From Ruoffia sp044336205 (GTDB lineage Bacteria > Bacillota > Bacilli > Lactobacillales > Aerococcaceae), in the NCBI GenBank assembly GCA_044336205.1, contig CP172318.1:1426001-1490000 (forward strand): 64,000 nucleotides of DNA. Reading direction: 5' to 3'. The position numbers and the translations under genes are program-made. The notes under the pieces are model-generated. The model searched no databases. It was given only the letters and a program-made list of their open reading frames with translations, and was not told the DNA's origin. Below are positions 1-9,229 of this stretch, piece by piece (position 1 is the first letter of the stretch; each line of letters starts with the position of its first letter).

Positions 1-1306
1 GATCCCAACTAGCACAAGCAGGTGAGAATAAAACGACTTCTCCTTGAAGTGCGTCTCGGTAGGCTTGTGTGCTTGCTTGAATTAAATTATCAAATTGTAA
101 TATCTTTGGAGTCCCTGTTTTTTCGAAGACATTGGCCATCTTTTGCTTTGTTTCACCATATAAATATGCTGCAGAAACATTGTTAATATACTTAAGTAAA
201 TCATCAAATTCGTTCCCTCGATCTAAACCACCACCAATATATCGGATAGGTTGATTGAAACTCTTTAATGCCGTAATCGTTGCAACCGTATTTGTTGCTT
301 TAGAATCATTGAAGAATTTTCGCCCATCCGTTTGAAGTACTGGCTGAATTCTATGACGCATTCCTTGGTAGTTACTAACCGTTTCTTCTATTTGGCTATT
401 ACTGATTCCTTTCAGTTTAGCTACCGCAACGGCGGCCAAGACATTTTCAATATTATGCTCACCCGGAATTTGAATGGATGTTAGTGGAAGAATCGACTCA
501 CCTTTGAACATTATCATTTGATTATCAATATATGCACCATTCTCTTTAACAAATTCATTGTCATATTCTACCGAAAATGGGACAAGTTCACCACGGTATT
601 CCCTCACCCAATCATGGAGCTCTCCTTGATCATAACGATAAACAACAAAATCCTCTGAATTTTGGTTTGCAAGTATTTTTAATTTGGACTCGACATAATT
701 CTCACGAGTCTCATGATAATCTAAGTGTGCCTCAAAAATATTGACAATGACAGCAATCCTCGGATGAAACCTTTGAGTTCCGGCCAATTGAAAGCTTGAT
801 AATTCCATAACAACGTCATCTTCTTTCGTTGCCTCGCTCACAACTTCTAAGGTTGGCACACCAATATTCCCAGCCAATCTAGATTGACCTTTCTCTCGAT
901 GTGAAAGAATTTGTTGAATTAAACTCGTTGTCGTCGTCTTACCATTACTTCCTGTAATCCCGATAATAGGCGCTTCACAAAACATTGAGGCTATTTCAAC
1001 ATCAGTATAGATAGGTATTTCCAATTCTTGTGCTCGTTGTAAGAATGGGATTGAATAAGGTATTCCTGGATTTTTGACAATCATATCGATAGGTTCATCA
1101 AATAAGTGTAAGGGATGCCCACCATCTACTACACGAACACCTTTATCTATAAGTAAAGCAACCGACGGGTCTTTAGAAAGATCCCCTCGGTCATTAATAA
1201 TTATATTCGCTTGTTGTTTTAATAAGAACTCAGCTACACTCTTCCCTGTCATAGCATAACCCAGAACCAAAATTGTTTTAGTTGATAAATCAATATTTGA
1301 TAACAT
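1..1306 (-). CDS. murD: UDP-N-acetylmuramoylalanine--D-glutamate ligase MurD (3' end beyond window)
   Basis: Cytoplasmic ligase that adds D-Glu to UDP-MurNAc-L-Ala using ATP. I translated the reverse strand from the ATG at 1306: it opens MLSNIDLSTKTILVLGYAMT, the N-terminal UDP-binding fold, and carries the Mur ligase P-loop GITGSNGKTTTT near position 950. About 435 codons lie in the window; MurD proteins are usually about 450 residues, so only a short C-terminal piece is missing. It starts 18 bases after the mraY stop, so it is translated from the same division/cell-wall transcript. The start is the first ATG in frame and matches the family's N-terminus. Confidence 0.95.
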   Translation of the reverse strand, partial: MLSNIDLSTKTILVLGYAMTGKSVAEFLLKQQANIIINDRGDLSKDPSVALLIDKGVRVVDGGHPLHLFDEPIDMIVKNPGIPYSIPFLQRAQELEIPIYTDVEIASMFCEAPIIGITGSNGKTTTTSLIQQILSHREKGQSRLAGNIGVPTLEVVSEATKEDDVVMELSSFQLAGTQRFHPRIAVIVNIFEAHLDYHETRENYVESKLKILANQNSEDFVVYRYDQGELHDWVREYRGELVPFSVEYDNEFVKENGAYIDNQMIMFKGESILPLTSIQIPGEHNIENVLAAVAVAKLKGISNSQIEETVSNYQGMRHRIQPVLQTDGRKFFNDSKATNTVATITALKSFNQPIRYIGGGLDRGNEFDDLLKYINNVSAAYLYGETKQKMANVFEKTGTPKILQFDNLIQASTQAYRDALQGEVVLFSPACASWD

Positions 1307-1324
1307 TTACTAGTTCGCTCCCTA

Positions 1325-2275
1325 CTAAAAAATGAATAACGCGATAGCTGCACAGATGAGTCCAACAAACCAAAAAATATAAACAACTTTAGATTCACTC
1401 CACCCTAACATCTCAAAATGATGGTGGATTGGAGCCATTTTGAAAATTCGCTTGCCACGTATTTTAAATGATAATACTTGTAGGATAACACTAACTGTCT
1501 CTACAACAAACACAAAACCAATGACAAGTAAACTCCATGGATTATTTAAGATCGACGAGATGACAGCTAATCCTGCTCCAAGAGCGAGAGAACCTACATC
1601 TCCCATGAATATTTTAGCTGGTTTTCGATTAAATATTAAAAAACCAATCAAAGCTCCTACAACAATTAAAGAAACTGTGGCGACAGTTTGATTATTCTCT
1701 CGTGCTGCTAAAAAGTAATAAGCTCCATAAGCAATGATATTTAAACCTGTTGCTAATCCATCTAAACCGTCAGTTAAGTTTACAGCATTAGAAAAGCCAG
1801 TAATCCAAATAAAAACAAAGATTCCCACTAATACAATATTTGTGATCTGAAAACCAAAAAACGGAATAACTAGGGTTTGATTAGTGATCGAAGCAGCTAA
1901 TGTGATGACAATACCGAATAATATTTGTGTTAAAAACTTTTGCTTAGCCGTTAGACCTTCATTTTGTTTTTTGAAGATACTTATGAAGTCATCAATAAAT
2001 CCAATTCCAGCATAGAGTATGAATGCTAACCAAATCATCCAAAACTGTCCATTCAGTCCAACTTGTATCATCCCAAAGATGAGCATTGTCACTAATATTG
2101 CAAGGATAAATACAGTCCCACCCATCGTTGGCGTTCCCGTTTTAACTTCATGCCACAAAGGACCTTCTTCTCGGGTCGTTTGTCCGAGTTTCTTGCGATT
2201 AAAATATTGAATAAAAAACGGCATTGTTATTACTGTTAATAAAAAACTTGTCACAATAGGCAAGAATATATTCAT
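1325..2275 (-). CDS. mraY: Phospho-N-acetylmuramoyl-pentapeptide transferase MraY
   Basis: Integral membrane enzyme that moves phospho-MurNAc-pentapeptide from UDP to undecaprenyl phosphate, forming lipid I. The 316-residue protein has about ten hydrophobic segments and the family signatures TPTMGG (near residue 48), the Asp-rich GFIDDF loop (near 92), NLTDGLDGLA (near 166), and a C-terminal APIHHHFE motif with its His cluster. Length is normal for Bacilli (about 320). It lies 2 bases from murE and 18 from murD, all on one strand, so co-transcription is likely. Confidence 0.97.
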   Translation of the reverse strand: MNIFLPIVTSFLLTVITMPFFIQYFNRKKLGQTTREEGPLWHEVKTGTPTMGGTVFILAILVTMLIFGMIQVGLNGQFWMIWLAFILYAGIGFIDDFISIFKKQNEGLTAKQKFLTQILFGIVITLAASITNQTLVIPFFGFQITNIVLVGIFVFIWITGFSNAVNLTDGLDGLATGLNIIAYGAYYFLAARENNQTVATVSLIVVGALIGFLIFNRKPAKIFMGDVGSLALGAGLAVISSILNNPWSLLVIGFVFVVETVSVILQVLSFKIRGKRIFKMAPIHHHFEMLGWSESKVVYIFWFVGLICAAIALFIF

Positions 2276-2277
2276 GA

Positions 2278-3798
2278 TTAATTCACTCCTTTATTTGTTT
2301 TCAGTCTATGAATTGCATCAATGACTGTCTGAACTTCATCATACGGGATTTTCTCATCCCCAATCACTTGATAAGGTTCTCCACCTTTACCAGCAAGTAG
2401 TACAATATCGTTAGGTCGAGCAATGCTTATCGCATGCTCAACGGCAACAGCCCGATCCTTAATGATAGAGTATGGATTATGTTCATTTTCGTGGGTACCA
2501 ATCATCTCATTGACAATCTTCTCAACTGGTTCAAATCTCGGATTATCTGCAGTAAATACAATTTCATCGGAATACTTGAATAGTATATCTCCAAGCGGTT
2601 GTCTCATTCCACTATCGCGATTTCCTCCACTATGCCCCATTAAACTAATAATACGTTGGTTTTCTTTTTTATGCTTTACTAATTCTTGTAAGACACGTTC
2701 TAAGGCATCTGGAGTATGAGCAAAGTCTACTACAACTTCAAAATCTTGTCCTTCATCAATTGCTTGCATTCTACCTTCTACACCTTTGAAATATGTTGTA
2801 GCTTCGATGATTTCTTCGATAGAATATCCATAAAATTTATTTAACGTTAAGAAAGCTGCTAAGTAGTTTGATACATTGTATGAGCCTCGCATGGGAAGAG
2901 AAACTCTATGTTTTTCACCTTTGTATTGCAAGTCAAATATAGTGATACCATTTTCTTCTGTAATGTTACTAGCATATGCTGTAGCTTGATTACTCACTAG
3001 ACTATAGCTAACAATCTCAGCACTCGTTGCTTGTTGCATGACCTTATAATAATCATCATCAATGTTTAGTATGGCAAGTCTTGGTTTACCGTTAATAAAT
3101 TTTTGACCTAGTTGACTAAACAGTAAACTCTTTGCATAAGCATAATTATCCATCGACTTATGAAAGTCTAAGTGTTCTCTTGTCAGATTTGTGAATATAG
3201 CACAGTCTATGTCTGTGTACCACAATCTTCCTAACGCTAAAGCATGTGATGATGCTTCAATGAGTGCATCTTGGCATTGTGCTTCCACCATCTCATTGAA
3301 TAATTTCTGTAATTCTAAAGCATTGGGCGTTGTATTTACAGCTGGGTAATATATTTTATCAACTTTATAGTGCATCGTACCTATAACACCCGTCTTATGT
3401 TGAAGGCTTTCAAGTAGTTGACTAATCATATTCGTTGTTGTTGTTTTTCCGTTGGTTCCAGTCACAGCGACAACATTTAGTTTAGTTGAAGGTTGGTTAA
3501 AAAATTGATTAGCCAGAATTGCTTGGGCTCTATATGTCGATTGTACTACGACAAAGGTCGCTTTCAAATGAATTGCATCTTCTGGTAGTTGTTCAACAAT
3601 TAGAATCTGCGCCCCCTTATCAATTACATCATGAATCACTTGATGTCCATCAAATTTTTCACCTTTAATCGCTATAAAGCATGCTCCTGGTTCAACTAAT
3701 CGATTGTCATTAACAATTGTTGTCACCGGATTAGACAAATATTCCTCATTCACGATTTTTGCATCATATAGCACGCTAATTAATTCTTTTTGTTGCAT
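2278..3798 (-). CDS. murE: UDP-MurNAc-tripeptide synthetase MurE, probably meso-DAP-adding
   Basis: Mur ligase that adds the third stem-peptide residue to UDP-MurNAc-L-Ala-D-Glu. Visible motifs are the P-loop GTNGKTTTT (residues 114-122), EASSHALALGR (181-191), and the C-terminal domain. Two substrate-loop motifs speak to specificity: DNPR at 418-421 and GKGGE at 470-474. In the family, DNPR with GKGxE is typical of meso-diaminopimelate enzymes, whereas L-Lys enzymes usually have DNPA-type loops. So DAP is inferred, not proven. Length 506 is normal. It sits between the PBP gene and mraY, the Bacillus-like position; many Lactobacillales keep murE elsewhere. Confidence 0.93.
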   Translation of the reverse strand: MQQKELISVLYDAKIVNEEYLSNPVTTIVNDNRLVEPGACFIAIKGEKFDGHQVIHDVIDKGAQILIVEQLPEDAIHLKATFVVVQSTYRAQAILANQFFNQPSTKLNVVAVTGTNGKTTTTNMISQLLESLQHKTGVIGTMHYKVDKIYYPAVNTTPNALELQKLFNEMVEAQCQDALIEASSHALALGRLWYTDIDCAIFTNLTREHLDFHKSMDNYAYAKSLLFSQLGQKFINGKPRLAILNIDDDYYKVMQQATSAEIVSYSLVSNQATAYASNITEENGITIFDLQYKGEKHRVSLPMRGSYNVSNYLAAFLTLNKFYGYSIEEIIEATTYFKGVEGRMQAIDEGQDFEVVVDFAHTPDALERVLQELVKHKKENQRIISLMGHSGGNRDSGMRQPLGDILFKYSDEIVFTADNPRFEPVEKIVNEMIGTHENEHNPYSIIKDRAVAVEHAISIARPNDIVLLAGKGGEPYQVIGDEKIPYDEVQTVIDAIHRLKTNKGVN

Positions 3799-3812
3799 TA
3801 TTAACCTACTTT

Positions 3813-5528
3813 CTAATCATATACTGTGATGTATTCAACAAATGGTTTGAATATCTCAGCAAGAATCTGTGATCCCATTAAATTGTGATCATTGGTTGGA
3901 CGTTTCATTGTAAAGTAAAGCATGTACTTAGGATTATCAGCTGGGAAAAAGGAAATAACTGAGAAGTAATAGTCATTCGGTCCAGTCATATAGCCAGTTC
4001 CATCTGGGTTAGCAATTTGTGCTGTTCCTGTTTTGGCTGCGATAGGAACCTCAGTCATAGCATAATCTCGCGCTGTACCATAAGATTCATTCACAGCATC
4101 AACCATAATATTTAAAATATGATTAGCACTTTCACTACTAATAGGCTGTCCTAATTCCACAGGTTCATAACCACTATTTTCTTCAATACCATTGATATAT
4201 TGTATCTTCATCATCTTTCCGTCATTTGCAATCGATGTGAATGCTTGTAATAATTGAAGAGGTGAAGCTGCGAATCCTTGTCCAAAACCGGACATGGTCG
4301 CCGATACCGGATTATCAAATTCTACTGTTCCCGTTGTCTCATTAGCTAGCCCTGAATTTGGTTTTTGTCCAAAACCAAATTCTTTAAGCTTGTCTAACCA
4401 ATTATCCAAACCAATACGACGAACTAGTTCAACGATCGTAACATTACTTGAACGGGCTAGACCTTCATCAAAAGTTATCTCACCCCAACCGTACAGATTA
4501 TAATCGCGAACCGTCACATTTTCAATATCAACGGACCCAGTTTGAATTAACTCATCTTCTTCGTACACATTCATATCATAAGCTGTTGCTTGTGTAAGTA
4601 ACTTCATAGTCGAACCTGGCTCAATGGGTTCCTCAACCAATTGGTTAGCCCATTGTTTTTCTATACCTTCTAAAGTATTCAAATTAAAGGAAGGTCGTTG
4701 TGCTGCTGTTAATAACTTTCCTGATTCAACTTCAACAAGATAGGCTGAGATTTCCTCAGGTTCATACTTGTTATATGTATAGTCTAATAACTCTTCCAAA
4801 TAATGTTGCAAACGGCTATCAAGAGTAAGGTATATATCTTTCCCATATAGCATATTCGTAGATGCTACCAGTGCAGGATCCGTTTCTAATAAATCTAGTC
4901 CGCTCAATTGATTGTTGTATGCTGCTTCCACACCAATTTGTCCAGCAAGCAAATCAGCTGATAGGTAGTTATTTCCCTCAATCTCTTCAGGGATAGCATA
5001 TCCTACCAAGTGTGAACTAAAGTAGTTGTTCACGTATTTCCGACTGCTTTGACTCACAAAGTAAATTCCTGGTAGTTTCTCAGCTAATATGGCATCACGA
5101 ACATCTTGGTTTAAGCTTTTTCCAGCTTGTGAGAATTCAACTTGAACTGCTTGATCATTATGCAGAATATTTAAAATCTCATCTGAGGACAAATCAATGT
5201 AGTTGCTTAACACTTGCGCAGTATAATCTACATCTTGAATTTGTTCATAGCCATTTCCTTCTTTTAATATGGCATACATTGAATAAGAAGTAGTATCAAT
5301 GGCTATGGGTTGACCTTGAATATCAAAGATAGTCCCACGTTTTGCTTCCATTATACTACTTCTTGGATTGTTACTCACTTCAATTAATTCTGATAGATTC
5401 TCTCCGTGCGAGGTCTGTGCTATGTTTAATTGAAAGAAGCGCGCACCTAACAATACGAATGCTAGTGTTGCGACGCCAATGAATATTAATATATTAAAAT
5501 TTGGATTAACATTTTTTTTCTGTGTCAT
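3813..5528 (-). CDS. Division transpeptidase, class B penicillin-binding protein (PBP2B/FtsI type) without PASTA domains
   Basis: Membrane-anchored DD-transpeptidase expected to crosslink septal peptidoglycan with FtsW. There is one N-terminal membrane segment (about residues 12-35), a dimerisation/pedestal region, then the penicillin-binding fold with all three active-site motifs: STMK at 306-309 (nucleophile Ser306), SSN at 360-362 and KTGT at 499-502. The protein ends at residue 571, shortly after the fold. Bacillus PBP2B-type proteins exceed 700 residues and carry C-terminal PASTA repeats, which are absent here. Its start overlaps the ftsL stop by 4 bases (ATGA), indicating translational coupling. 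Confidence 0.93.
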   Translation of the reverse strand: MTQKKNVNPNFNILIFIGVATLAFVLLGARFFQLNIAQTSHGENLSELIEVSNNPRSSIMEAKRGTIFDIQGQPIAIDTTSYSMYAILKEGNGYEQIQDVDYTAQVLSNYIDLSSDEILNILHNDQAVQVEFSQAGKSLNQDVRDAILAEKLPGIYFVSQSSRKYVNNYFSSHLVGYAIPEEIEGNNYLSADLLAGQIGVEAAYNNQLSGLDLLETDPALVASTNMLYGKDIYLTLDSRLQHYLEELLDYTYNKYEPEEISAYLVEVESGKLLTAAQRPSFNLNTLEGIEKQWANQLVEEPIEPGSTMKLLTQATAYDMNVYEEDELIQTGSVDIENVTVRDYNLYGWGEITFDEGLARSSNVTIVELVRRIGLDNWLDKLKEFGFGQKPNSGLANETTGTVEFDNPVSATMSGFGQGFAASPLQLLQAFTSIANDGKMMKIQYINGIEENSGYEPVELGQPISSESANHILNIMVDAVNESYGTARDYAMTEVPIAAKTGTAQIANPDGTGYMTGPNDYYFSVISFFPADNPKYMLYFTMKRPTNDHNLMGSQILAEIFKPFVEYITVYD

Positions 5529-5968
5529 TCTCCAACAGTCCTTACTCGATCTTTATCAATGCTCAATCCATTTTCAGCAGCTACTTCTTTAATACGATCA
5601 TAATTATACTGTTCAGTAATCTGACCTTCATAGACTTTCGTACTTGATTGATATTTGGCAATAGATGCTTCTAAGGCATTGATTGATTTCTTTTGTTCTA
5701 AAACGTTACTTCTAACAATAAAACTTGCACTTATGGCAATGACACTTAGTATACCACAGATGGTCAACCAACTTATTTCAAATTTTGATAATTTCCATTT
5801 CTTTTTGACTACAAATTGTCTAGAATTTAATTCTTCATAAGTCTCTCTAGTATTTGGAATATCTTGACTCACTGAGGCCTGAGGACGATCATAATTATAA
5901 TGATTTGATAGCTTTCGATTAAAGTATTGTTCCTCATTATAATCAATGTTTCTTGATGGTTCAGCCAT
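5525..5968 (-). CDS. ftsL: Cell division protein FtsL
   Basis: Small bitopic division protein that joins DivIC and DivIB and holds the septal synthase complex. The 147-residue product has a charged, disordered cytoplasmic N-terminus (1-60), one membrane segment (about 66-87) and a short extracellular region with coiled-coil-like heptads (about 88-125). Primary sequence is poorly conserved in this family, so identity rests on architecture plus position between rsmH and the PBP gene, which is the standard slot. It overlaps the PBP gene by 4 bases. Confidence 0.88.
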   Translation of the reverse strand: MAEPSRNIDYNEEQYFNRKLSNHYNYDRPQASVSQDIPNTRETYEELNSRQFVVKKKWKLSKFEISWLTICGILSVIAISASFIVRSNVLEQKKSINALEASIAKYQSSTKVYEGQITEQYNYDRIKEVAAENGLSIDKDRVRTVGE

Positions 5969-5993
5969 CCTATGCCTCCTTACTATTACTTTC

Positions 5994-6947
5994 TTATTCT
6001 TTAATTGTTACTCTTTCAATCACTCTTAGTTTAGCGCTTCTTGCTCGATTGTTTTGCTCTAATTCATCACTATTAGCTACAATCGGTTTACGTGTAACTA
6101 TCCGGTATTCCGGTTGATATTCGCTAGGTAAAATAGGTAGATTAGGTGGTGTCTCTGGTGGAGTAGATTTCTCCTTAAATAATTGCTTTACAAATCGATC
6201 TTCTAACGAATGGAATGATATAACACTAATTCTACCTTCTACTTTGAGCAATCTTAAAGCTGCTTCTAAAGATTCTTCCAATGCTTTCAATTCATCATTC
6301 ACGGCTATTCGAATGGCTTGAAATGTACGCTTCGCTGGATGTCCTCCAGTACGTCTTGTTGCCGCTGGAATCGCTTCTTTAACAATGTCACTCAATTGAG
6401 TGGTTGTTTCAATTGGAGCTTTCTCGCGCTCTCTTTCTATCGCCCTAGCAATCCGTTTAGCAAACCTCTCCTCACCATAGCGGTTTATAATCTTAACAAG
6501 CTCATTAAATTCCCATTCATTAACTACTTCTATAGCAGTTAAATCTTGTTCCTGATTCATTCGCATATCTAACTTAGCTTCTTGATGGTAGCTAAATCCA
6601 CGTTCAGCTATATCTAGCTGCGGGGAAGACACACCAAGATCATAATAAATTCCATCAACATATCGAACATTTAATTCATTTAATTTGGTTTCAATATCTC
6701 TAAAGTTTGCATGGATAAATGTTACTTTCCCAGCTATAATTTCTTCACTTAAGACTTTTTTGGCATTCTCGATAGCAGTGATATCTTGGTCGAATGCGAA
6801 TAAGTGACCACGGTCTGACAATTGAGATAGTATATAACTAGCATGACCTGCACCTCCTAATGTGGCATCTACATATGCCCCATTAGGATTTATCTCTAAC
6901 ATATCTATCGTCTCATGCAATAGTACTGTCTCATGTTCAAAAGACAT
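5994..6947 (-). CDS. rsmH: 16S rRNA (cytosine(1402)-N(4))-methyltransferase RsmH
   Basis: SAM-dependent methyltransferase (formerly MraW) acting on C1402 of 16S rRNA. The N-terminus reads HETVLLHETIDML, followed by the SAM-binding motif DATLGGAGHAS (about 27-37), DLGVSSPQLD (about 103-112), and RTGGHPAKRTFQAIRIAVN (about 200-218), all strongly conserved. Length 317 matches the family. It lies 24 bases downstream of mraZ within the same transcript. Confidence 0.97.
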   Translation of the reverse strand: MSFEHETVLLHETIDMLEINPNGAYVDATLGGAGHASYILSQLSDRGHLFAFDQDITAIENAKKVLSEEIIAGKVTFIHANFRDIETKLNELNVRYVDGIYYDLGVSSPQLDIAERGFSYHQEAKLDMRMNQEQDLTAIEVVNEWEFNELVKIINRYGEERFAKRIARAIEREREKAPIETTTQLSDIVKEAIPAATRRTGGHPAKRTFQAIRIAVNDELKALEESLEAALRLLKVEGRISVISFHSLEDRFVKQLFKEKSTPPETPPNLPILPSEYQPEYRIVTRKPIVANSDELEQNNRARSAKLRVIERVTIKE

Positions 6948-6971
6948 TCATAACCCTCCTATTCAATCATC

Positions 6972-7403
6972 CTAAAATCCAAAATCCATCATATCTTCTG
7001 CAATATCTTCAAAATCTTCTTCTATATCATTAGCAAACTCATCCCAACGCTCGCTACTCCAAATCTCGATACGATCTGATACGCCGATCACACGACAGCT
7101 CTTATCGATCTGAGCGTAGTCAATGAGAGTTTGCGGTATATTTATTCTTCCTTGTTTATCTATTTCTACTTCAGTGGCAGCTGAGTAGAAAAAACGTGTA
7201 AATTTACGTGCATCTTTCTTAGCTAAAGGCAATTGTTGTAATTTTTCCTCAATTGTTTCCCAATTTTTCATAGGATATCCAAACAAACATCCATCTAAAC
7301 CACGTGTAATGATAAAACTATGTCCTAAATCTGGGCGTAATTTTGATGGCATAATGAGTCGACCTTTGGCATCAATATTATGTTGATATTCTCCAATTAA
7401 CAC
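6972..7403 (-). CDS. mraZ: Transcriptional regulator MraZ
   Basis: First gene of the division/cell-wall cluster; MraZ proteins bind repeats in their own promoter and control the cluster. The 143-residue protein has two AbrB/SpoVT-like repeats: MLIGEYQHNIDAKGRLIMPS at the N-terminus and EVEIDKQGRINIPQTL near residue 80, each with the conserved D-x-x-GR core. It has a strong ribosome binding site (GGGGAGGTG). GTGG-type repeats lie about 40-70 bases upstream (see 7441-7470). An IS1182 element ends 84 bases before the start. Confidence 0.96.
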   Translation of the reverse strand: MLIGEYQHNIDAKGRLIMPSKLRPDLGHSFIITRGLDGCLFGYPMKNWETIEEKLQQLPLAKKDARKFTRFFYSAATEVEIDKQGRINIPQTLIDYAQIDKSCRVIGVSDRIEIWSSERWDEFANDIEEDFEDIAEDMMDFGF

Positions 7404-7440
7404 GATTCATTACACCTCCCCAAATTAGTTAATTTTATTC

Positions 7441-7470
7441 TACCACAACCACCCACTTCGTACCACCTTT
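7441..7470 (-). promoter_or_regulatory. Candidate MraZ-binding repeats upstream of mraZ
   Basis: On the minus strand this stretch holds three spaced GTGG-type repeats (GGTGGT, GTGGGT, GTGGT) with a TAGAAT -10-like hexamer just downstream. MraZ is known to bind G-rich direct repeats in its own promoter, so this is a plausible autoregulatory operator. The call rests on repeat pattern and position only. Confidence 0.5.
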
Positions 7471-7487
7471 TACCAAAAAAACAAAAA

Positions 7488-7506
7488 AATGAGGCTGGGA
7501 CAAAAG
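7488..7506 (+). repeat. Left terminal inverted repeat of the IS1182 element
   Basis: The 19 bases AATGAGGCTGGGACAAAAG are exactly complementary to 9230-9248; the match stops at the next inner base. Confidence 0.92.
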
Positions 7507-7517
7507 GTCCTGGATTC

Positions 7518-7574
7518 TAAAATAAAAGAGAACCTACATTTTCTGTCAAAGAATTTGTAAGTTCTCTTATTTTA
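7518..7574 (-). terminator. Hairpin at the 3' end of the IS1182 transposase
   Basis: Near-perfect inverted repeat (arms about 7518-7537 and 7557-7574) overlapping the transposase stop codon. On the minus strand the descending arm is U-rich, so it probably ends the transposase transcript before it reaches mraZ. There is no separate T-run after the stem. Confidence 0.55.
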
Positions 7575-9096
7575 TTACCTTGTTTTTTGCATATTTCTTC
7601 AGATTGTTGGCCATCAAGACCAACCCAATGTCTGTTTTTACCTTCGATTTACCCCTTAGGTTAAATCGTGTGAATCCTAAATTAGCCTTTATCTGGCCAA
7701 AGACTGGCTCAACATCAATCTTTCGTTTGGCAAAGATTGTTGAACCTTCTTTAGATAAAAGCTTTTCTGCTTCTGTATTTTTCAAAATTTGATACTTCTC
7801 ATTATAGTAAAGCGCCTTTTGCGGCGCATTCTCTGGATCTGTTGGTTTATAAACCGCTACTTGAGAAGTATAGCCACTCAATTTATTTCTCCGTTTGGAT
7901 TGATGGCTGTAGTAATAGATCGTACCGTCTGGGTGCGTAAAGGTCTTTTCTTCTTCATTATAAACCCAATTTCCTAAGTTTTTATCTGATGTTTTGTGTT
8001 TCTTTTTTTGGTCTTTATCAAATCGGTTGTATTTAATAAGATGGTCAATATCATTATCGTCTAAGTAAGTTAAGTTTTCTTCACTACCGTACCCTGCATC
8101 AGCTACAATGCGTTTAGGTCGATGAGGAAAGGTTTCGATAAAAGGTTGTAGCGTCCGTGTATCCGTCGGATTCGGAAAAACATCATAATGAAGAACAAAT
8201 TGATTTTCTGTACCAATCTGAATATTATACCCGGCTTTCAACTGACCATTCATCATAGGGTCGTCTTTCATTCGCATAAACGTCGCATCAGTATCTGTTT
8301 TTGAGTAACTGTTTCGACCATCGAACGTCTCAAACTGTTGATGATACTTTCGTTTTCGAGGCAGAAAATCCTGGCTCACTTTCCGATGATGTTTCTTGAG
8401 GCGACGACGAGCTTGTTTACGAGGATCTGGTCCTTTTACAGGATTCTCTTCAATATCTTGTGACAGTTTTTCAACTTCTTCTTCAATTAGTTCGGTAATC
8501 TCTTGAAGCATAGACTCTTCCAATTCCAACTCTTCATCGTATTGAATACCTGCATCAACCATCGGTTGAATTTCTTCAAAGTAATATTCACGAGCAGATG
8601 TTTTCAGACGTTCCGCAAATCTTTCCGTTGCTTTTCTCCAGACAAAAGTATACTTATTGGCATTGGCTTCAATCTTCGTCCCATCAATAAAGACATTCTC
8701 TAAAGTGATTAGTTTTTCCAATTTTAATTGAATTGTAAATTCGATAAATATATTCTCTAAAAGACGACTACAGTTGTCAGAAGAACGAAATCGATTAATC
8801 GTGCGATAGCTAATCACTTGTTGGGCAACAAGCCATTGCATCGGTAGATTTTCTTCCATCATTTCTTCAATCTTTCGACCACTAAAAATACCTTTACTGT
8901 AAGCATAAAGAAGAGACATGATGAGTGGTTTTGGGTGATAGGCAGGACGACCGTCCTGAGTCTCAAAAATTTTAAAGTAATGATCGTCCAATGAATCGAC
9001 AAAGTTATAGATAGAAAAAACAATATGGTTGGGATCAATACAAGTAGATAATTCTAATGGAAGTGAAGTTTGATTCATGTTATAATGTACGTACAT
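7567..9096 (-). CDS. IS1182-family transposase
   Basis: DDE-type transposase of an IS4/IS5-like superfamily. The N-terminus (MNQTSLPLEL, then a DUF772-type segment with RPAYHPKPLIMSLLYAYSKG) and the C-terminal segment with a conserved Asp (IVADAGYGSEENL) and Glu (KRKIDVEPVFGQIKANLGFTR) are typical of IS1182. I chose the ATG at 9096 because an AAAGGGG ribosome binding site lies 8 bases upstream; a GTG at 9105 is in frame but sits against that site. No stop or frameshift is seen, so the gene looks functional (509 residues). Confidence 0.92.
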   Translation of the reverse strand: MYVHYNMNQTSLPLELSTCIDPNHIVFSIYNFVDSLDDHYFKIFETQDGRPAYHPKPLIMSLLYAYSKGIFSGRKIEEMMEENLPMQWLVAQQVISYRTINRFRSSDNCSRLLENIFIEFTIQLKLEKLITLENVFIDGTKIEANANKYTFVWRKATERFAERLKTSAREYYFEEIQPMVDAGIQYDEELELEESMLQEITELIEEEVEKLSQDIEENPVKGPDPRKQARRRLKKHHRKVSQDFLPRKRKYHQQFETFDGRNSYSKTDTDATFMRMKDDPMMNGQLKAGYNIQIGTENQFVLHYDVFPNPTDTRTLQPFIETFPHRPKRIVADAGYGSEENLTYLDDNDIDHLIKYNRFDKDQKKKHKTSDKNLGNWVYNEEEKTFTHPDGTIYYYSHQSKRRNKLSGYTSQVAVYKPTDPENAPQKALYYNEKYQILKNTEAEKLLSKEGSTIFAKRKIDVEPVFGQIKANLGFTRFNLRGKSKVKTDIGLVLMANNLKKYAKNKVIK

Positions 9097-9176
9097 AAAA
9101 AGCACCCCTTTAATGTTTAGTGTCTATTTACTAATATTATATCAGGGTGCTTTTTGTATGCCTAATTATATATAGC

Positions 9177-9220
9177 AAAAACGACGAGAAAATTAGTTAA
9201 TCTAATTTCTCGTCGTTTTT
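9177..9220. terminator. Hairpin inside the right end of the IS1182 element
   Basis: Perfect stem with arms 9177-9196 and 9201-9220 (core ACGACGAGAAATTAG) and A/T runs on both sides, so it could terminate transcription from either strand. It would insulate the transposase from outside promoters. Confidence 0.7.
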
Positions 9221-9229
9221 ATTTAGTGG

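Noticed and set aside
7567..7977. Plus-strand frames of 62-70 codons in the IS
   Set aside because: Shadows of the intact transposase on the minus strand.
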